DNA from: an uncultured Pelagibacteraceae bacterium
GTDB lineage: Bacteria > Pseudomonadota > Alphaproteobacteria > Pelagibacterales > Pelagibacteraceae
Length of the DNA stretch: 64,000 nt
NCBI GenBank assembly: GCA_902580445.1
Contig: CACHKQ010000002.1
Coordinates: 1-64,000, forward strand
Reading direction: 5' to 3'
Shown here piece after piece: positions 34,822 through 45,209 of this stretch. Every line of letters begins with the position of its first letter. Position 1 is the first letter of the stretch. The position numbers and the translations under genes are program-made. The notes under the pieces are model-generated. The model saw nothing but the letters and a program-made list of their open reading frames with translations. It had not been told where the DNA came from and did no database searches.

Positions 34822-34877
34822 GGGCAATATTAGTAAATTTTACTAATGTTAAGTTAACTAAGTATAAGGAAAGAAAA

Positions 34878-35087
34878 ATGAGTCTAAAAGGCAAAGTAAA
34901 GTGGTTCAATGGAACTAAAGGTTATGGTTTTATTGAAAGAGAAGATAAGGAAAAGGACGTTTTCGTTCATTCTTCAGCAGTAAGAGCAGCTGGTTTAAAA
35001 TATTTAAACGAAGGTGATGAGCTTACTTTTGATGTAGAGAACGGAGAAAAAGGACCTGCCGCGGTAAATCTACAGAAAACATCTTAA
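34878..35087 (+). CDS. Cold-shock domain protein (CspA family)
   Basis: The ATG at 34878, preceded by AAGGAAAG, gives 69 residues, the standard CspA length. It has RNP-1 KGYGFIE (about 15) and RNP-2 DVFVHSSAV (about 28), then [20 protein letters not shown]. Single-stranded nucleic-acid chaperone. A longer in-frame reading from 34794 overlaps the -35 box and adds non-homologous residues, so the short form is chosen. Confidence 0.93.
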   Translation: MSLKGKVKWFNGTKGYGFIEREDKEKDVFVHSSAVRAAGLKYLNEGDELTFDVENGEKGPAAVNLQKTS

Positions 35088-35111
35088 ATCTTATTACCAG
35101 CAAATTCGAAA

Positions 35112-35152
35112 ATTGGGGCAATGGTTACCTAGATTTAGGTTGTTGTCCCAAT
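35112..35152 (+). other. Long hairpin downstream of the cold-shock gene
   Basis: ATTGGGGCAA (35112-35121) pairs with TTGTCCCAAT (35143-35152) over 10 bp with one G-U pair, and an inner ACCTA/TAGGT stem (35127-35131, 35136-35140) caps it with a GATT loop. No T-tract follows, so it is either a processed 3' end of the cold-shock mRNA or part of an RNA element. Two further hairpins lie at 35233-35247 and about 35251-35268 before tRNA-His. Confidence 0.5.
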
Positions 35153-35326
35153 AATCAAGGGTTGAAATTAATTTTTAATTTGTTAAAAGAACACAAATGT
35201 TGAAAAGAAAATACATTGCTATTTCACACAAACACTCTCACAGAGTGCACGCTAGGCTATTGCTTAGCTAAATCACTACATATTTAAAATACAAATTTAT
35301 AAACAATTAATATAAAAAGGAGTTAT

Positions 35327-35403
35327 GCAGCAGTAGCTCAGTTGGTTAGAGCACTAGTTTGTGGAACTAGGGGTCGGTGGTTCGAATCCACCCTGCTGTA
35401 CCA
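35327..35403 (+). tRNA. tRNA-His (GUG), CCA encoded, no G-1
   Basis: Full cloverleaf: acceptor GCAGCAG/CTGCTGT, D arm GCTC/GAGC, anticodon stem CTAGT/ACTAG with loop TTGTGGA (anticodon GUG), T arm GGTGG-TTCGAAT-CCACC, discriminator A73 and encoded CCA. The base before G1 is T and position 73 is A, so the usual G-1:C73 histidine identity pair is absent, as in one clade of Alphaproteobacteria. hisS begins 4 bases after the CCA. A TATAAA at 35311-35316 may be its -10 box. Confidence 0.97.
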
Positions 35404-35407
35404 AAAA

Positions 35408-36742
35408 ATGGCAAAAGACAAAAAAACAAAACCTTCTAAGGAATTACCATTAGGTTTTGTTGATAGAAAAGAAAAAGAATTATTAATCCGTGATTATGTA
35501 ATTTCTAATATTAAAGAAGTTATGATTAAATACGGTTTTCAATATCTCGAAACACCTAGTTTTGAGTATACAGATAGTATTGGCAAATTTTTACCTGACA
35601 AAGAAAGACCAGATGCTGGAGTTTTTTCTTTTAAAGACGAAAATAAATGGATGTCACTTCGTTATGATCTTACCGCTCCTTTAGCAAGATATGTTGCAAA
35701 AAATTACCTTGAAATACCAAAACCATTTAAACGTTATCAATTAGGTTCAGTTTGGAGAAATGAAAAACCTGGACCTGGAAGATTTAGAGAATTTTTACAA
35801 TTTGATGCGGATTATGTTGGAACAAAAAATCTACAAGCAGACGCAGAGCTTTGTATATTAATTTCTGAGATACTAGAAAAGTGTGGTTTAAACAAAAAAG
35901 ATTATACAGTAAAAATTTCTTCTAGAAAATTAACAGATAAATTATTTGAAAAGTTAAAAATTACATCCAGAGATCAAGTTTCTACTACACTGAGGGCTCT
36001 AGATAAAATTGATAGACTTGGTTGGGAAGAGGCAAAAAAACTTCTTGGAGAGGGTCGAAAAGATAAGTCAGGAGATTATACAAAGGGAGCAAAACTTAAT
36101 AACGACCAGATCAAAACAATCGAATCTACTTTGCAGGGCAAAATTCCTGATAGCGAAGATATTTTAGAAATTCTAAAAATATTCGAAGCTTACAATTTTA
36201 AGAATTACAAATTTGATCCATCAGTTATAAGGGGGCTGGAATATTACACTGGACCCATTTTTGAAGTTAATTTAAATTTTCAAGTTAAAAATTCTAAAGG
36301 ACAGACTATTCAATTTGGATCAATAGGTGGAGGAGGGCGATATGATAATCTCGTAAGTAATTTTGGAAATTTAGATTGTCCCGCAACAGGAATATCAATT
36401 GGTCTAGATAGACTTGTATTTGCTTTGATGCAGAAAAAAGATTTTGAAATAAAGTCACCACGACCAGTCATAATATGCGTTTTTGACAAAGATAGAATTA
36501 AGGAATACGTGGGCATACTAAAAAAACTTAGAGCTTCAAATATTAGTTCAGAGATTTATCCAGGGGAGAATAAGCTAAAAAAACAAATGGAATATGCAAA
36601 CAAGTTAGGATCTCCTGCTGTTATTTTGTATGGTGATAATGAAATAAAATCAGGAACAGTAACTTTAAAAAATTTAGAAAGTGGAAATGAGAGTTCAATC
36701 AAAATCGGGGAACTAGAAAATGAAATCAAAAAATTACTCTGA
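35408..36742 (+). CDS. hisS: Histidyl-tRNA synthetase
   Basis: Class II synthetase, 444 residues from the ATG at 35408, 4 bases past the tRNA-His CCA; an in-frame start at 35342 lies inside the tRNA gene and is rejected. Motif 2 reads RNEKPGPGRFREFLQFDAD, the form seen in alphaproteobacteria with A73 tRNA-His, not the E. coli-type RHERPQKGRYRQFHQ. Other features are the HisA block RGLEYYTGPIFEV (about 277) and motif 3 GIGLDRL-like SIGLDRLVFAL. It overlaps hisZ by 23 bases. Confidence 0.96.
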   Translation: MAKDKKTKPSKELPLGFVDRKEKELLIRDYVISNIKEVMIKYGFQYLETPSFEYTDSIGKFLPDKERPDAGVFSFKDENKWMSLRYDLTAPLARYVAKNYLEIPKPFKRYQLGSVWRNEKPGPGRFREFLQFDADYVGTKNLQADAELCILISEILEKCGLNKKDYTVKISSRKLTDKLFEKLKITSRDQVSTTLRALDKIDRLGWEEAKKLLGEGRKDKSGDYTKGAKLNNDQIKTIESTLQGKIPDSEDILEILKIFEAYNFKNYKFDPSVIRGLEYYTGPIFEVNLNFQVKNSKGQTIQFGSIGGGGRYDNLVSNFGNLDCPATGISIGLDRLVFALMQKKDFEIKSPRPVIICVFDKDRIKEYVGILKKLRASNISSEIYPGENKLKKQMEYANKLGSPAVILYGDNEIKSGTVTLKNLESGNESSIKIGELENEIKKLL

Positions 36743-37769
36743 AAATATAATAAAAGTATTTAAGAAAGATGGTTTTGTTTTATCAGAACCAGATGTTCTC
36801 TTAGACTCCGATTATATTATTGAAAGGTCTGGAGAGAATTTTAGGAAGATAATGCTTACTTTCGAGGATGATTCTGGAAAAAGTATGTGTTTAAGACCTG
36901 ATTTAACTGTTGCTTCGTGTATTAAATATTTAAAAGATAATTCTAAAGCAAATTCAAAAGTATATTACTCAGGTCAAGCATATAGAAGGTCGCAAAGTTT
37001 AAACAAAGTTATTAATTATCAATTGGGTTTAGAGATCTTTGGTTCAAAAAATAAATCAATCGACGATTTAAAAGTTTTAAAAACAATAACTAATTCGATT
37101 AATAAAATAAAAATTAGGAATATATCGATTAAAGTTGGTGATGTAAGTTTATTCAAGCACTTAATCGAATCTTTAAAAATACCAGAAAGATGGAAAATCA
37201 GATTAAAAAGACACTTTTGGCGACCACAATATTTTGAAGATTTACTCAATAGGCTTGAAACTAATTCTGACGTCGATCCTTCCACAGTCAAATTAGATAA
37301 GCAAAAGTTCTTCGAAATGAAGAATATTGACCAGAATAAAGAAGTTGCAAACCGAAAAGTTTCAGAAATTATATCAAGATTTGATAGGAAGATAAAAGAT
37401 CCAAGGTTATTTAAAGAAAATAAAAAAACAGTAAAAATTATTAAAAATTTTTTAAAAATTAATTGCCCACTAAATAAATTGGAAAAAACATTAAGTAATT
37501 TTATTAATAAAAATCAATTAAACAAAAATGTTTTTAAAGATCTTTCAAGTTTAAAAAACTTATCAAAATTAAATTCTAAAATGATTTTTTCTACGAATTT
37601 TGGTAGAGATATCGAGTACTATTCTGGAGTAGTATTTGAAATATATAATTCCTCAAAAAAAGAGATAGCAAGAGGTGGTAGATACGATGGTTTGCTAAAG
37701 AGTCTTGGATCTAAGAAAAATATTTCAGCAGTAGGTGCTGCAATTAATTTAAATAATTTAAAAATATGA
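36720..37769 (+). CDS. hisZ: ATP phosphoribosyltransferase regulatory subunit HisZ
   Basis: HisRS-like protein of 349 residues that lacks tRNA charging and regulates the short HisG. The class II core is visible (RPDLTVASCIKYL about 60, YYSGQAYRRSQ about 81, REIEYYSGVVFEIY-like DIEYYSGVVFEIY about 300, GGRYDGLLKSLG about 320). It lies between hisS (23-base overlap) and hisG (4-base overlap, ATGA), so the three form an operon with tRNA-His. Confidence 0.92.
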   Translation: MKSKNYSENIIKVFKKDGFVLSEPDVLLDSDYIIERSGENFRKIMLTFEDDSGKSMCLRPDLTVASCIKYLKDNSKANSKVYYSGQAYRRSQSLNKVINYQLGLEIFGSKNKSIDDLKVLKTITNSINKIKIRNISIKVGDVSLFKHLIESLKIPERWKIRLKRHFWRPQYFEDLLNRLETNSDVDPSTVKLDKQKFFEMKNIDQNKEVANRKVSEIISRFDRKIKDPRLFKENKKTVKIIKNFLKINCPLNKLEKTLSNFINKNQLNKNVFKDLSSLKNLSKLNSKMIFSTNFGRDIEYYSGVVFEIYNSSKKEIARGGRYDGLLKSLGSKKNISAVGAAINLNNLKI

Positions 37770-38443
37770 AAAATTTAATAACTATAGGATTGCCAAGTAA
37801 GGGCAGATTGAAAGAAGGCTCAGTAAATTATTTCGATAGAAATAATTTAAAACTAACCACAAATGGGGGAGAGAGAAACTATTTTGCTGTGGTTAAAAAT
37901 TTCCCCAATATAAAAATTATTTATTTGCACGCAAAAGAAATCATTCAAAGAATAGGCGATGGTACGCTTGATATGGGAATTTCAGGTCTAGATCTTTTAA
38001 ATGAGTCTGCCTCAAACTTAAGACAAAAGATCGAAGTTAAGAAAAAATTAGATTTTGGTTCAGCCAATGTTGTTGTTGCTATTCCTGATGATTGGATTGA
38101 TGTTCAAACTGTTGCTGATTTAGAGGAAGTATCTTTTGATTTTAGAGATAAAAAAAATACTAGATTGAGAGTTGCAACAAAATACCCAAATTTAACCAAT
38201 AGTTTTCTAGTCTCAAAAGGTGTGACCCAATACAAATTAGTTCCTAGCCTTGGAGCAACAGAAACTTACCCTTTTATTGGTTCTTCAGAAATTATTACTG
38301 ATATCACCTCGACCGGAAAAACTTTAAAAGATAATAATCTAAGAATTTTAAAAGATGGTTTGATTTTAAAGTCCCAGGCTTGTGTTCTTTACTCAAAAAA
38401 AAAGGCTGCAAAATTGCAGCCTTTTTTAAATTCTTTGAAGTAA
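37766..38443 (+). CDS. hisG: ATP phosphoribosyltransferase catalytic subunit (short form)
   Basis: First enzyme of histidine synthesis. The 225 residues are the short form that needs HisZ: GLPSKGRLKEG (about 8-18), DMGISGLDLL (about 70), the PRPP loop EIITDITSTGKTLKDN (about 171-186). The last 15 codons (YSKKKAAKLQPFLNSLK) are encoded by a perfect intrinsic terminator hairpin, so gene end and terminator coincide. The stop is 6 bases from the convergent groEL stop. Confidence 0.94.
   Translation: MKNLITIGLPSKGRLKEGSVNYFDRNNLKLTTNGGERNYFAVVKNFPNIKIIYLHAKEIIQRIGDGTLDMGISGLDLLNESASNLRQKIEVKKKLDFGSANVVVAIPDDWIDVQTVADLEEVSFDFRDKKNTRLRVATKYPNLTNSFLVSKGVTQYKLVPSLGATETYPFIGSSEIITDITSTGKTLKDNNLRILKDGLILKSQACVLYSKKKAAKLQPFLNSLK
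38395..38426. terminator. Bidirectional terminator inside the hisG 3' end
   Basis: AAAAAAGGCTGCA pairs perfectly with TGCAGCCTTTTTT around an AAAT loop. The A-run on one side and the T-run on the other allow termination of hisG on the plus strand and of groEL on the minus strand. The whole element is within the coding part of hisG. Confidence 0.88.
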
Positions 38444-38449
38444 TTGGGA

Positions 38450-40416
<1,967 letters not shown>

Positions 40417-40445
40417 GAAAACTCCTTTAATTTATAATAATGAGG

Positions 40446-40474
40446 AATATGGTATGTATTTAAAATATTTCAAG
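40446..40474 (-). promoter_or_regulatory. Sigma32-type heat-shock promoter of groESL
   Basis: On the minus strand CTTGAAA (40474-40468), a 15-base spacer and CCATATT (40452-40446) match the RpoH promoter pattern closely. The -10 box is about 30 bases before the groES ATG. No CIRCE inverted repeat (TTAGCACTC-N9-GAGTGCTAA) is present, so HrcA control of groESL is not supported here. Confidence 0.8.
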
Positions 40475-40517
40475 TCTATGATAAAAAAAAAACGGTCGAA
40501 AAAACGTTGAATTTCCT

Positions 40518-41330
40518 ATGAAAATTAAAAAATTAGATCATTTGTCAAGAATATATAATGAATATGATGCATTTTTAATCGATTTATGGGGTGTAATGCA
40601 TAATGGAATTAAACTTTACTCTTCAGCTTTAGAGGTCATTCAAAAATTAGATGAGAATAAAAAAAAAATTATTTTTCTCTCAAATGCGCCCAGACCCAAC
40701 AATAAAGTTAGAGAATTTCTGAAGAAATTAAATATGGAAGAGAAATTCTTAAAAAATATATTTACATCGGGAGAAGCAGCTAGAAATTCTTTAAAAGAAG
40801 AAAAATTTGGTAAAAAGTTTTTTCATTTAGGACCACCAAGAGATCAATCTTTATTTTTTGAGTTTAAAGAAAATAAAACTACTCTTGAAAATTGTGATTT
40901 TATTTTATGTACAGGTTTACTTGATGAAGAGGAGGAAAATTTAAGATTTTATGAAAATTTGCTTAAAAATTTTAAAAATAAAAAATTTATCTGTACTAAT
41001 CCTGATCTAACTGTACATAGAGGATCGGAAGAGGAATATTGTGCAGGAAAAATTGCACAAGTTTTTGAAAGTATAGGGGGCAGTGTAATATATTTTGGAA
41101 AACCGCATAAAGAAGTTTACCTTTCTTGTTTGGATATGAGTCAAAAAACATTAGTAATTGGTGACAACCTTAAAACAGATATTAAAGGTGCAAACAATAT
41201 GAAATTAGACTCTATATTTATTACCGGCGGCGTTCATAAAGATAAAGCTGTAAATGAAAAATTTATTAATGATTTATTAAAACAAAATGAAGTAGAATCT
41301 AATTTTTTCCAAAAAGAGTTAACTTGGTAA
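40518..41330 (+). CDS. HAD-superfamily class IIA phosphatase
   Basis: The 270-residue protein has motif I FLIDLWGVMHNG (about 20), motif II IIFLSNAPRP (about 53) with a serine, and motif IV-type VIGDNLKTDIKGANN (about 213). This is the NagD-like HAD-IIA subgroup whose motif I reads D-x-W in place of D-x-D, found widely in Alphaproteobacteria. Probably a small-molecule phosphatase; the substrate is not known. It is followed without a gap by ribF. Confidence 0.85.
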   Translation: MKIKKLDHLSRIYNEYDAFLIDLWGVMHNGIKLYSSALEVIQKLDENKKKIIFLSNAPRPNNKVREFLKKLNMEEKFLKNIFTSGEAARNSLKEEKFGKKFFHLGPPRDQSLFFEFKENKTTLENCDFILCTGLLDEEEENLRFYENLLKNFKNKKFICTNPDLTVHRGSEEEYCAGKIAQVFESIGGSVIYFGKPHKEVYLSCLDMSQKTLVIGDNLKTDIKGANNMKLDSIFITGGVHKDKAVNEKFINDLLKQNEVESNFFQKELTW

Positions 41331-42239
41331 ATGAAAATCTATAAAAATTTTAAAATAGAAAAAAAATTTCAAAATTCTGCAATTGCTATCGGAAATTTTG
41401 ATGGTTTTCATTTGGGTCACCAGAAGGTAATCAATCAAGGTAAACTTATTGCAAAAAAATATAATTTAAACTTTGGCCTTTTAGTGTTTCACCCTTTACC
41501 AATAATGTTTTTTAATAAAAAATTAAAAAATTATAGAATCGACTCATTAAATCAAAAGATTTTATCATCAAAAAAATATGGATTAGATTTTTTAATTATT
41601 AAAAAGTTCAACAAAAAATTTTCAAATATTTCGTCTGAAAATTTTATTAGAGAAATTGTTTATAAAAAACTCAAGGTAAAATTAATTTTTATAAGTAAAA
41701 ATTTTAGGTTTGGAAAAAATAGAGCTGGTGACATTAAATTATTGAAAAAAAGAGAGATTTTTTTTAAATATAAAACACAAACAATAACACCCTTAAATAA
41801 AAAAAACTTAACAGTTTCATCGACATTAATTCGGAATAAAATTAAAAACGGTAAAATAGAATATGCCAACAAGCTTCTAGGAAGATCTTGGACAATAGAA
41901 GGCAAGGTTCAAAGAGGCGACAGAAGAGGAAGAACTATTGGTTTTCCAACGTGTAATATTGATATAAAGAATTATATAGTTCCTAAACTTGGAGTATATT
42001 CAGCAAAAATTCTTATAGGTAATAAAACCAAAAAAAAAGGTATTGTAAATGTTGGATATAGACCAACATTTGGAAAGAAGAAATTAATTCTTGAGGCTCA
42101 TATTTTTAGCTTTAATAAAAATTTATATGATAAAAGAATTAAAATAATGCTAATTAAATTTATACGAGGTGAAAAAAGATTTAAAAGTATATTAGAATTA
42201 AAAAAACAGATCAAAAAAGATATAAAAAATGCAAAGTAA
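41331..42239 (+). CDS. ribF: Bifunctional riboflavin kinase/FAD synthetase
   Basis: Makes FMN and FAD from riboflavin. The 302 residues have an N-terminal adenylyltransferase domain (IGNFDGFHLGHQKVI about 19-33, with HLGH; ISS-type VSSTLIRNKIKNG about 161) and a C-terminal flavokinase domain (GDRRGRTIGFPTCNI about 198). It is 5 bases upstream of ileS, an order common in Proteobacteria. Confidence 0.95.
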   Translation: MKIYKNFKIEKKFQNSAIAIGNFDGFHLGHQKVINQGKLIAKKYNLNFGLLVFHPLPIMFFNKKLKNYRIDSLNQKILSSKKYGLDFLIIKKFNKKFSNISSENFIREIVYKKLKVKLIFISKNFRFGKNRAGDIKLLKKREIFFKYKTQTITPLNKKNLTVSSTLIRNKIKNGKIEYANKLLGRSWTIEGKVQRGDRRGRTIGFPTCNIDIKNYIVPKLGVYSAKILIGNKTKKKGIVNVGYRPTFGKKKLILEAHIFSFNKNLYDKRIKIMLIKFIRGEKRFKSILELKKQIKKDIKNAK

Positions 42240-42244
42240 ATAAC

Positions 42245-44221
42245 ATGGCTGAAAATAATTTAAATCTTCCCAAAACATCATTCTCTATGAAGGCAAATCT
42301 GCCTTCCAAGGAACCAAAAATATTAGAAACTTGGGACAAAATTAAACTTTACGAGAGATTAAGAAAAAAGTCAGAAGGTAAAACCAAGTTCGTTCTTCAC
42401 GATGGCCCCCCTTATGCTAACGGGCACATACATATGGGAACAGCACTTAATAAAATTTTGAAAGACATTATTATAAAATTTCATCAAATGGATGATAAGG
42501 ATTCAATATATGTTCCAGGATGGGATTGTCATGGCTTACCGATAGAATGGAAAATTGAGGAACAATATAAAAAAAGAAAAAAGAATAAAGATGAAATACC
42601 TATAAAAGATTTTAGGAAAGAGTGTAGAGAATTTGCAGAGAAGTGGATTGTAATACATAAAAAAGAATTTAAAAGATTAGGTGTAATAGGTGATTGGGAA
42701 AATTATTATTCCACAATGAGTTATGATGCAGAGGCACAAATTGTAAGAGAACTAGGGAAATTTCTTAAAGAAGGAAGTCTTTATAGAGGCTTTAAGCCAG
42801 TATTATGGTCAACAGTTGAAAAGACAGCTTTAGCAGATGCAGAAGTAGAATATAGAGATCATAAATCAAATACTATTTACGCAAGTTTTAATGTAAAAAA
42901 ATCTGATAAAGATTATTTAAAGAATACATCTATTATTATTTGGACTACAACGCCATGGACAATACCAGCAAATAAAGCATTAGCTTATAATAAAGATATT
43001 GATTATGTAGTTTTAGATATTGGTAAAAATAAAATTGTTGTTGCTGAAAAATTGATTAATTCAGTTATCGAAAGTTGTGATTTAGGAAAACATAAAGTTT
43101 TGAAAACTTTTAAAGGAAGCGAGTTCAAAAATACTTTATGTTCTCATCCATTTAAAAATTTAGGTTATGAGCATGATGTACCAATGTTAGACGCTAATTT
43201 TGTTACTTTAGACCAGGGTACAGGAATAGTTCATTGTGCCCCTAGCCATGGACCTGATGATTTTAATTTGTGTTTAAAACATGGAATGAAAGCAATCGAA
43301 ACAGTCAATAATGATGGTCTTTATACAAAAAATATACCAATCTTCGAGGGAACCCATGTATTTAAAGCAGATGAAATTATTATTAAAAATTTAAAAGAGC
43401 AAAATAATCTTTTGGGGAACGGCAGTTTGTTACATAGCTATCCTCATTCATGGAGGTCAAAAGCACCATTAGTTCATAGAGCTACTCCACAGTGGTTTAT
43501 ATCAATGGAAAGTCATAAACTAAGAAAAAAAGCAATTGAATCAATTGATAAAACAATATTTTTCCCTGAAAAAGGTAAAGCCAGAATCAGATCAATGATC
43601 GAAACAAGGCCTGACTGGTGTATTTCAAGGCAACGTTCTTGGGGAGTTCCTTTACCAATTTTTATTGATAAAAAAACTAATGAACCTTTAAGAGATCCTG
43701 AGGTAATAGAAAATATTGCAAAGATTTATGAGAAAGAGGGATCAGACTGTTGGTTTCATGATGATCCACAAAGGTTTCTTGGAAAAAAATATAATAAAGA
43801 AAATTATATAAAATCAAATGACATAGTTGAGGTTTGGTTTGATAGTGGATCAACACATTCATTTGTCTTGGAAAAAAGAAAAGATTTAAAATGGCCAGCA
43901 TCAATGTATTTAGAAGGCTCTGACCAACACAGAGGTTGGTTTCACTCCTCTCTTTTAGAGTCTTGCGGAACTAGGGGTAGAGCTCCTTTTGATAGTATAC
44001 TTTCACATGGCTTTGTAGTGGATGGCAAAGGGATGAAAATGTCAAAATCCGCAGGCAATATTATTTCACCTGACGATATTTTGAAAAAATATGGTGCTGA
44101 TATACTTAGGCTTTGGGTTGCTTCTTCAGACTATGCGGAGGATTTAAGAATAGATCATACAATATTAGAACAACATGCTGAGTCTTATAGGAAAATAAGA
44201 AATACTAATAGACGGAGGTAA
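42245..44221 (+). CDS. ileS: Isoleucyl-tRNA synthetase, 3'-truncated
   Basis: Class I synthetase charging tRNA-Ile. The HIGH-type signature (GHIHMGT, about 61), the CP1 editing domain (about 190-390), GWDCHGLP and the KMSKS loop ([10 protein letters not shown], about 595) are intact. The reading frame stops after 658 residues although the family is about 900-950. The last real IleS residues are RKIRNT; then the frame enters uvrC sequence and stops at a TAA. The anticodon-binding and zinc domains are missing, so the product should not work. Probably a deletion or an assembly chimera. Confidence 0.93.
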   Translation: MAENNLNLPKTSFSMKANLPSKEPKILETWDKIKLYERLRKKSEGKTKFVLHDGPPYANGHIHMGTALNKILKDIIIKFHQMDDKDSIYVPGWDCHGLPIEWKIEEQYKKRKKNKDEIPIKDFRKECREFAEKWIVIHKKEFKRLGVIGDWENYYSTMSYDAEAQIVRELGKFLKEGSLYRGFKPVLWSTVEKTALADAEVEYRDHKSNTIYASFNVKKSDKDYLKNTSIIIWTTTPWTIPANKALAYNKDIDYVVLDIGKNKIVVAEKLINSVIESCDLGKHKVLKTFKGSEFKNTLCSHPFKNLGYEHDVPMLDANFVTLDQGTGIVHCAPSHGPDDFNLCLKHGMKAIETVNNDGLYTKNIPIFEGTHVFKADEIIIKNLKEQNNLLGNGSLLHSYPHSWRSKAPLVHRATPQWFISMESHKLRKKAIESIDKTIFFPEKGKARIRSMIETRPDWCISRQRSWGVPLPIFIDKKTNEPLRDPEVIENIAKIYEKEGSDCWFHDDPQRFLGKKYNKENYIKSNDIVEVWFDSGSTHSFVLEKRKDLKWPASMYLEGSDQHRGWFHSSLLESCGTRGRAPFDSILSHGFVVDGKGMKMSKSAGNIISPDDILKKYGADILRLWVASSDYAEDLRIDHTILEQHAESYRKIRNTNRRR

Positions 44222-44633
44222 AGGTCAGTATTCCGTAAGTAGAGAAACCCTTAATGACCTTGGTCTTCACGAATTACCTATTATTGCAATTGCAAAAGGC
44301 AAAAACAGAAATGCGGGGGAAGAAACTTTTTTTCATCAAAATAAAGTTATTAAATTTAAAAAAAATGACCCTACTCTATTCTTTTTACAAAGGCTCAGAG
44401 ATGAAGCCCACAGATTTGCTATAAGTACTCACAGAGCGAAAAGAAGAAAAAATCTCAGTAAATCATTACTTGATCAAATCTCCGGAATAGGTAGAAGTAG
44501 AAAAAGGGCTTTACTTCATCATTTTGGTTCTGCAAAATCAGTGGAGTCTGCAAGTTTTGAAGATTTAAAATCGGTAGAGGGCATTGAAGAAAAAGTTGCA
44601 AAAAAAATTCATGATTTTTTTCATGAAGACTAA
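44205..44633 (+). pseudogene. uvrC: UvrC C-terminal fragment fused to ileS
   Basis: In the frame starting at 44205 the translation is [20 protein letters not shown] and continues for about 142 codons to the TAA at 44631-44633. It covers the UvrC RNase H-like C-terminal nuclease region ([21 protein letters not shown]) and the two helix-hairpin-helix motifs ([33 protein letters not shown]). The N-terminal GIY-YIG nuclease and UvrB-binding parts are missing and there is no start codon. The junction with ileS lies at about 44199-44207, with a possible ATACT microhomology. Confidence 0.9.
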
Positions 44634-44639
44634 TTGATT

Positions 44640-45209
44640 ATGAAAATACCAAACATTTTAACTATTGGAAGGATAATTATTGTTCCAATATTTGTTTTAT
44701 CATTTTTTATACCTGGTGTAGTTGGTGACCTGGTACCTTTTTTTCTTTTTGTTTTAGCAAGTTTTACCGATTATTTAGACGGTCTCTTAGCAAGGTTATA
44801 TAAAGAAGAGTCTAAGTTGGGAGAGCTTTTGGACCCAATCGCTGACAAAATTTTGGTTGCAGCAGCTTTGGTGCTATTAATTATGAATGGCATAATTAAA
44901 AATTATGAGGTGATAGCTGCTATTGTTATTTTAACAAGAGAAATTATCATATCTGGACTAAGAGAATTTTTAGCTAAAGAAAATGATACTTCGCTTCCAG
45001 TTTCAGGTCTTTCTAAATTTAAAACTTTTATACAAATGTTTAGTATCGCACTTCTGCTTACAGGCGATACAGGAAATAAAATTATTAATTTTCAGGACTA
45101 TAATGCACAAACGATTGGAATCGTGCTTCTTTGGGTGTCTGCTTTTTTAACAATCTATACTGGATATCATTATTTAAAAAAGGGAATTAATAAAGTTATA
45201 AGTGATTAA
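44640..45209 (+). CDS. pgsA: CDP-diacylglycerol-glycerol-3-phosphate 3-phosphatidyltransferase
   Basis: Makes phosphatidylglycerophosphate at the inner membrane. The 189 residues (ATG at 44640; an ATT-like upstream extension from 44634 is not needed) start KIPNILTIGRIIIVP and carry the CDP-alcohol phosphotransferase motif DGLLAR-x8-G-x3-D-x3-D (about 47-70). About four membrane helices are visible. It normally follows uvrC, which agrees with the uvrC remnant upstream. The end overlaps the convergent O-antigen-ligase-like gene by 4 bases. Confidence 0.94.
   Translation: MKIPNILTIGRIIIVPIFVLSFFIPGVVGDLVPFFLFVLASFTDYLDGLLARLYKEESKLGELLDPIADKILVAAALVLLIMNGIIKNYEVIAAIVILTREIIISGLREFLAKENDTSLPVSGLSKFKTFIQMFSIALLLTGDTGNKIINFQDYNAQTIGIVLLWVSAFLTIYTGYHYLKKGINKVISD

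Noticed and set aside
35342..35407. Upstream extension of the hisS frame starting at 35342
   Set aside because: These codons are the tRNA-His gene itself; the ATG at 35408 starts the conserved protein.
44199..44221. Programmed frameshift or stop readthrough joining the ileS frames
   Set aside because: The downstream sequence is UvrC, not the rest of IleRS, in any frame.
44205..44633. Intact small gene with a nuclease-type helix-hairpin-helix domain
   Set aside because: The frame has no start codon near its beginning and is the 3' part of uvrC joined to ileS, so it is a fragment.
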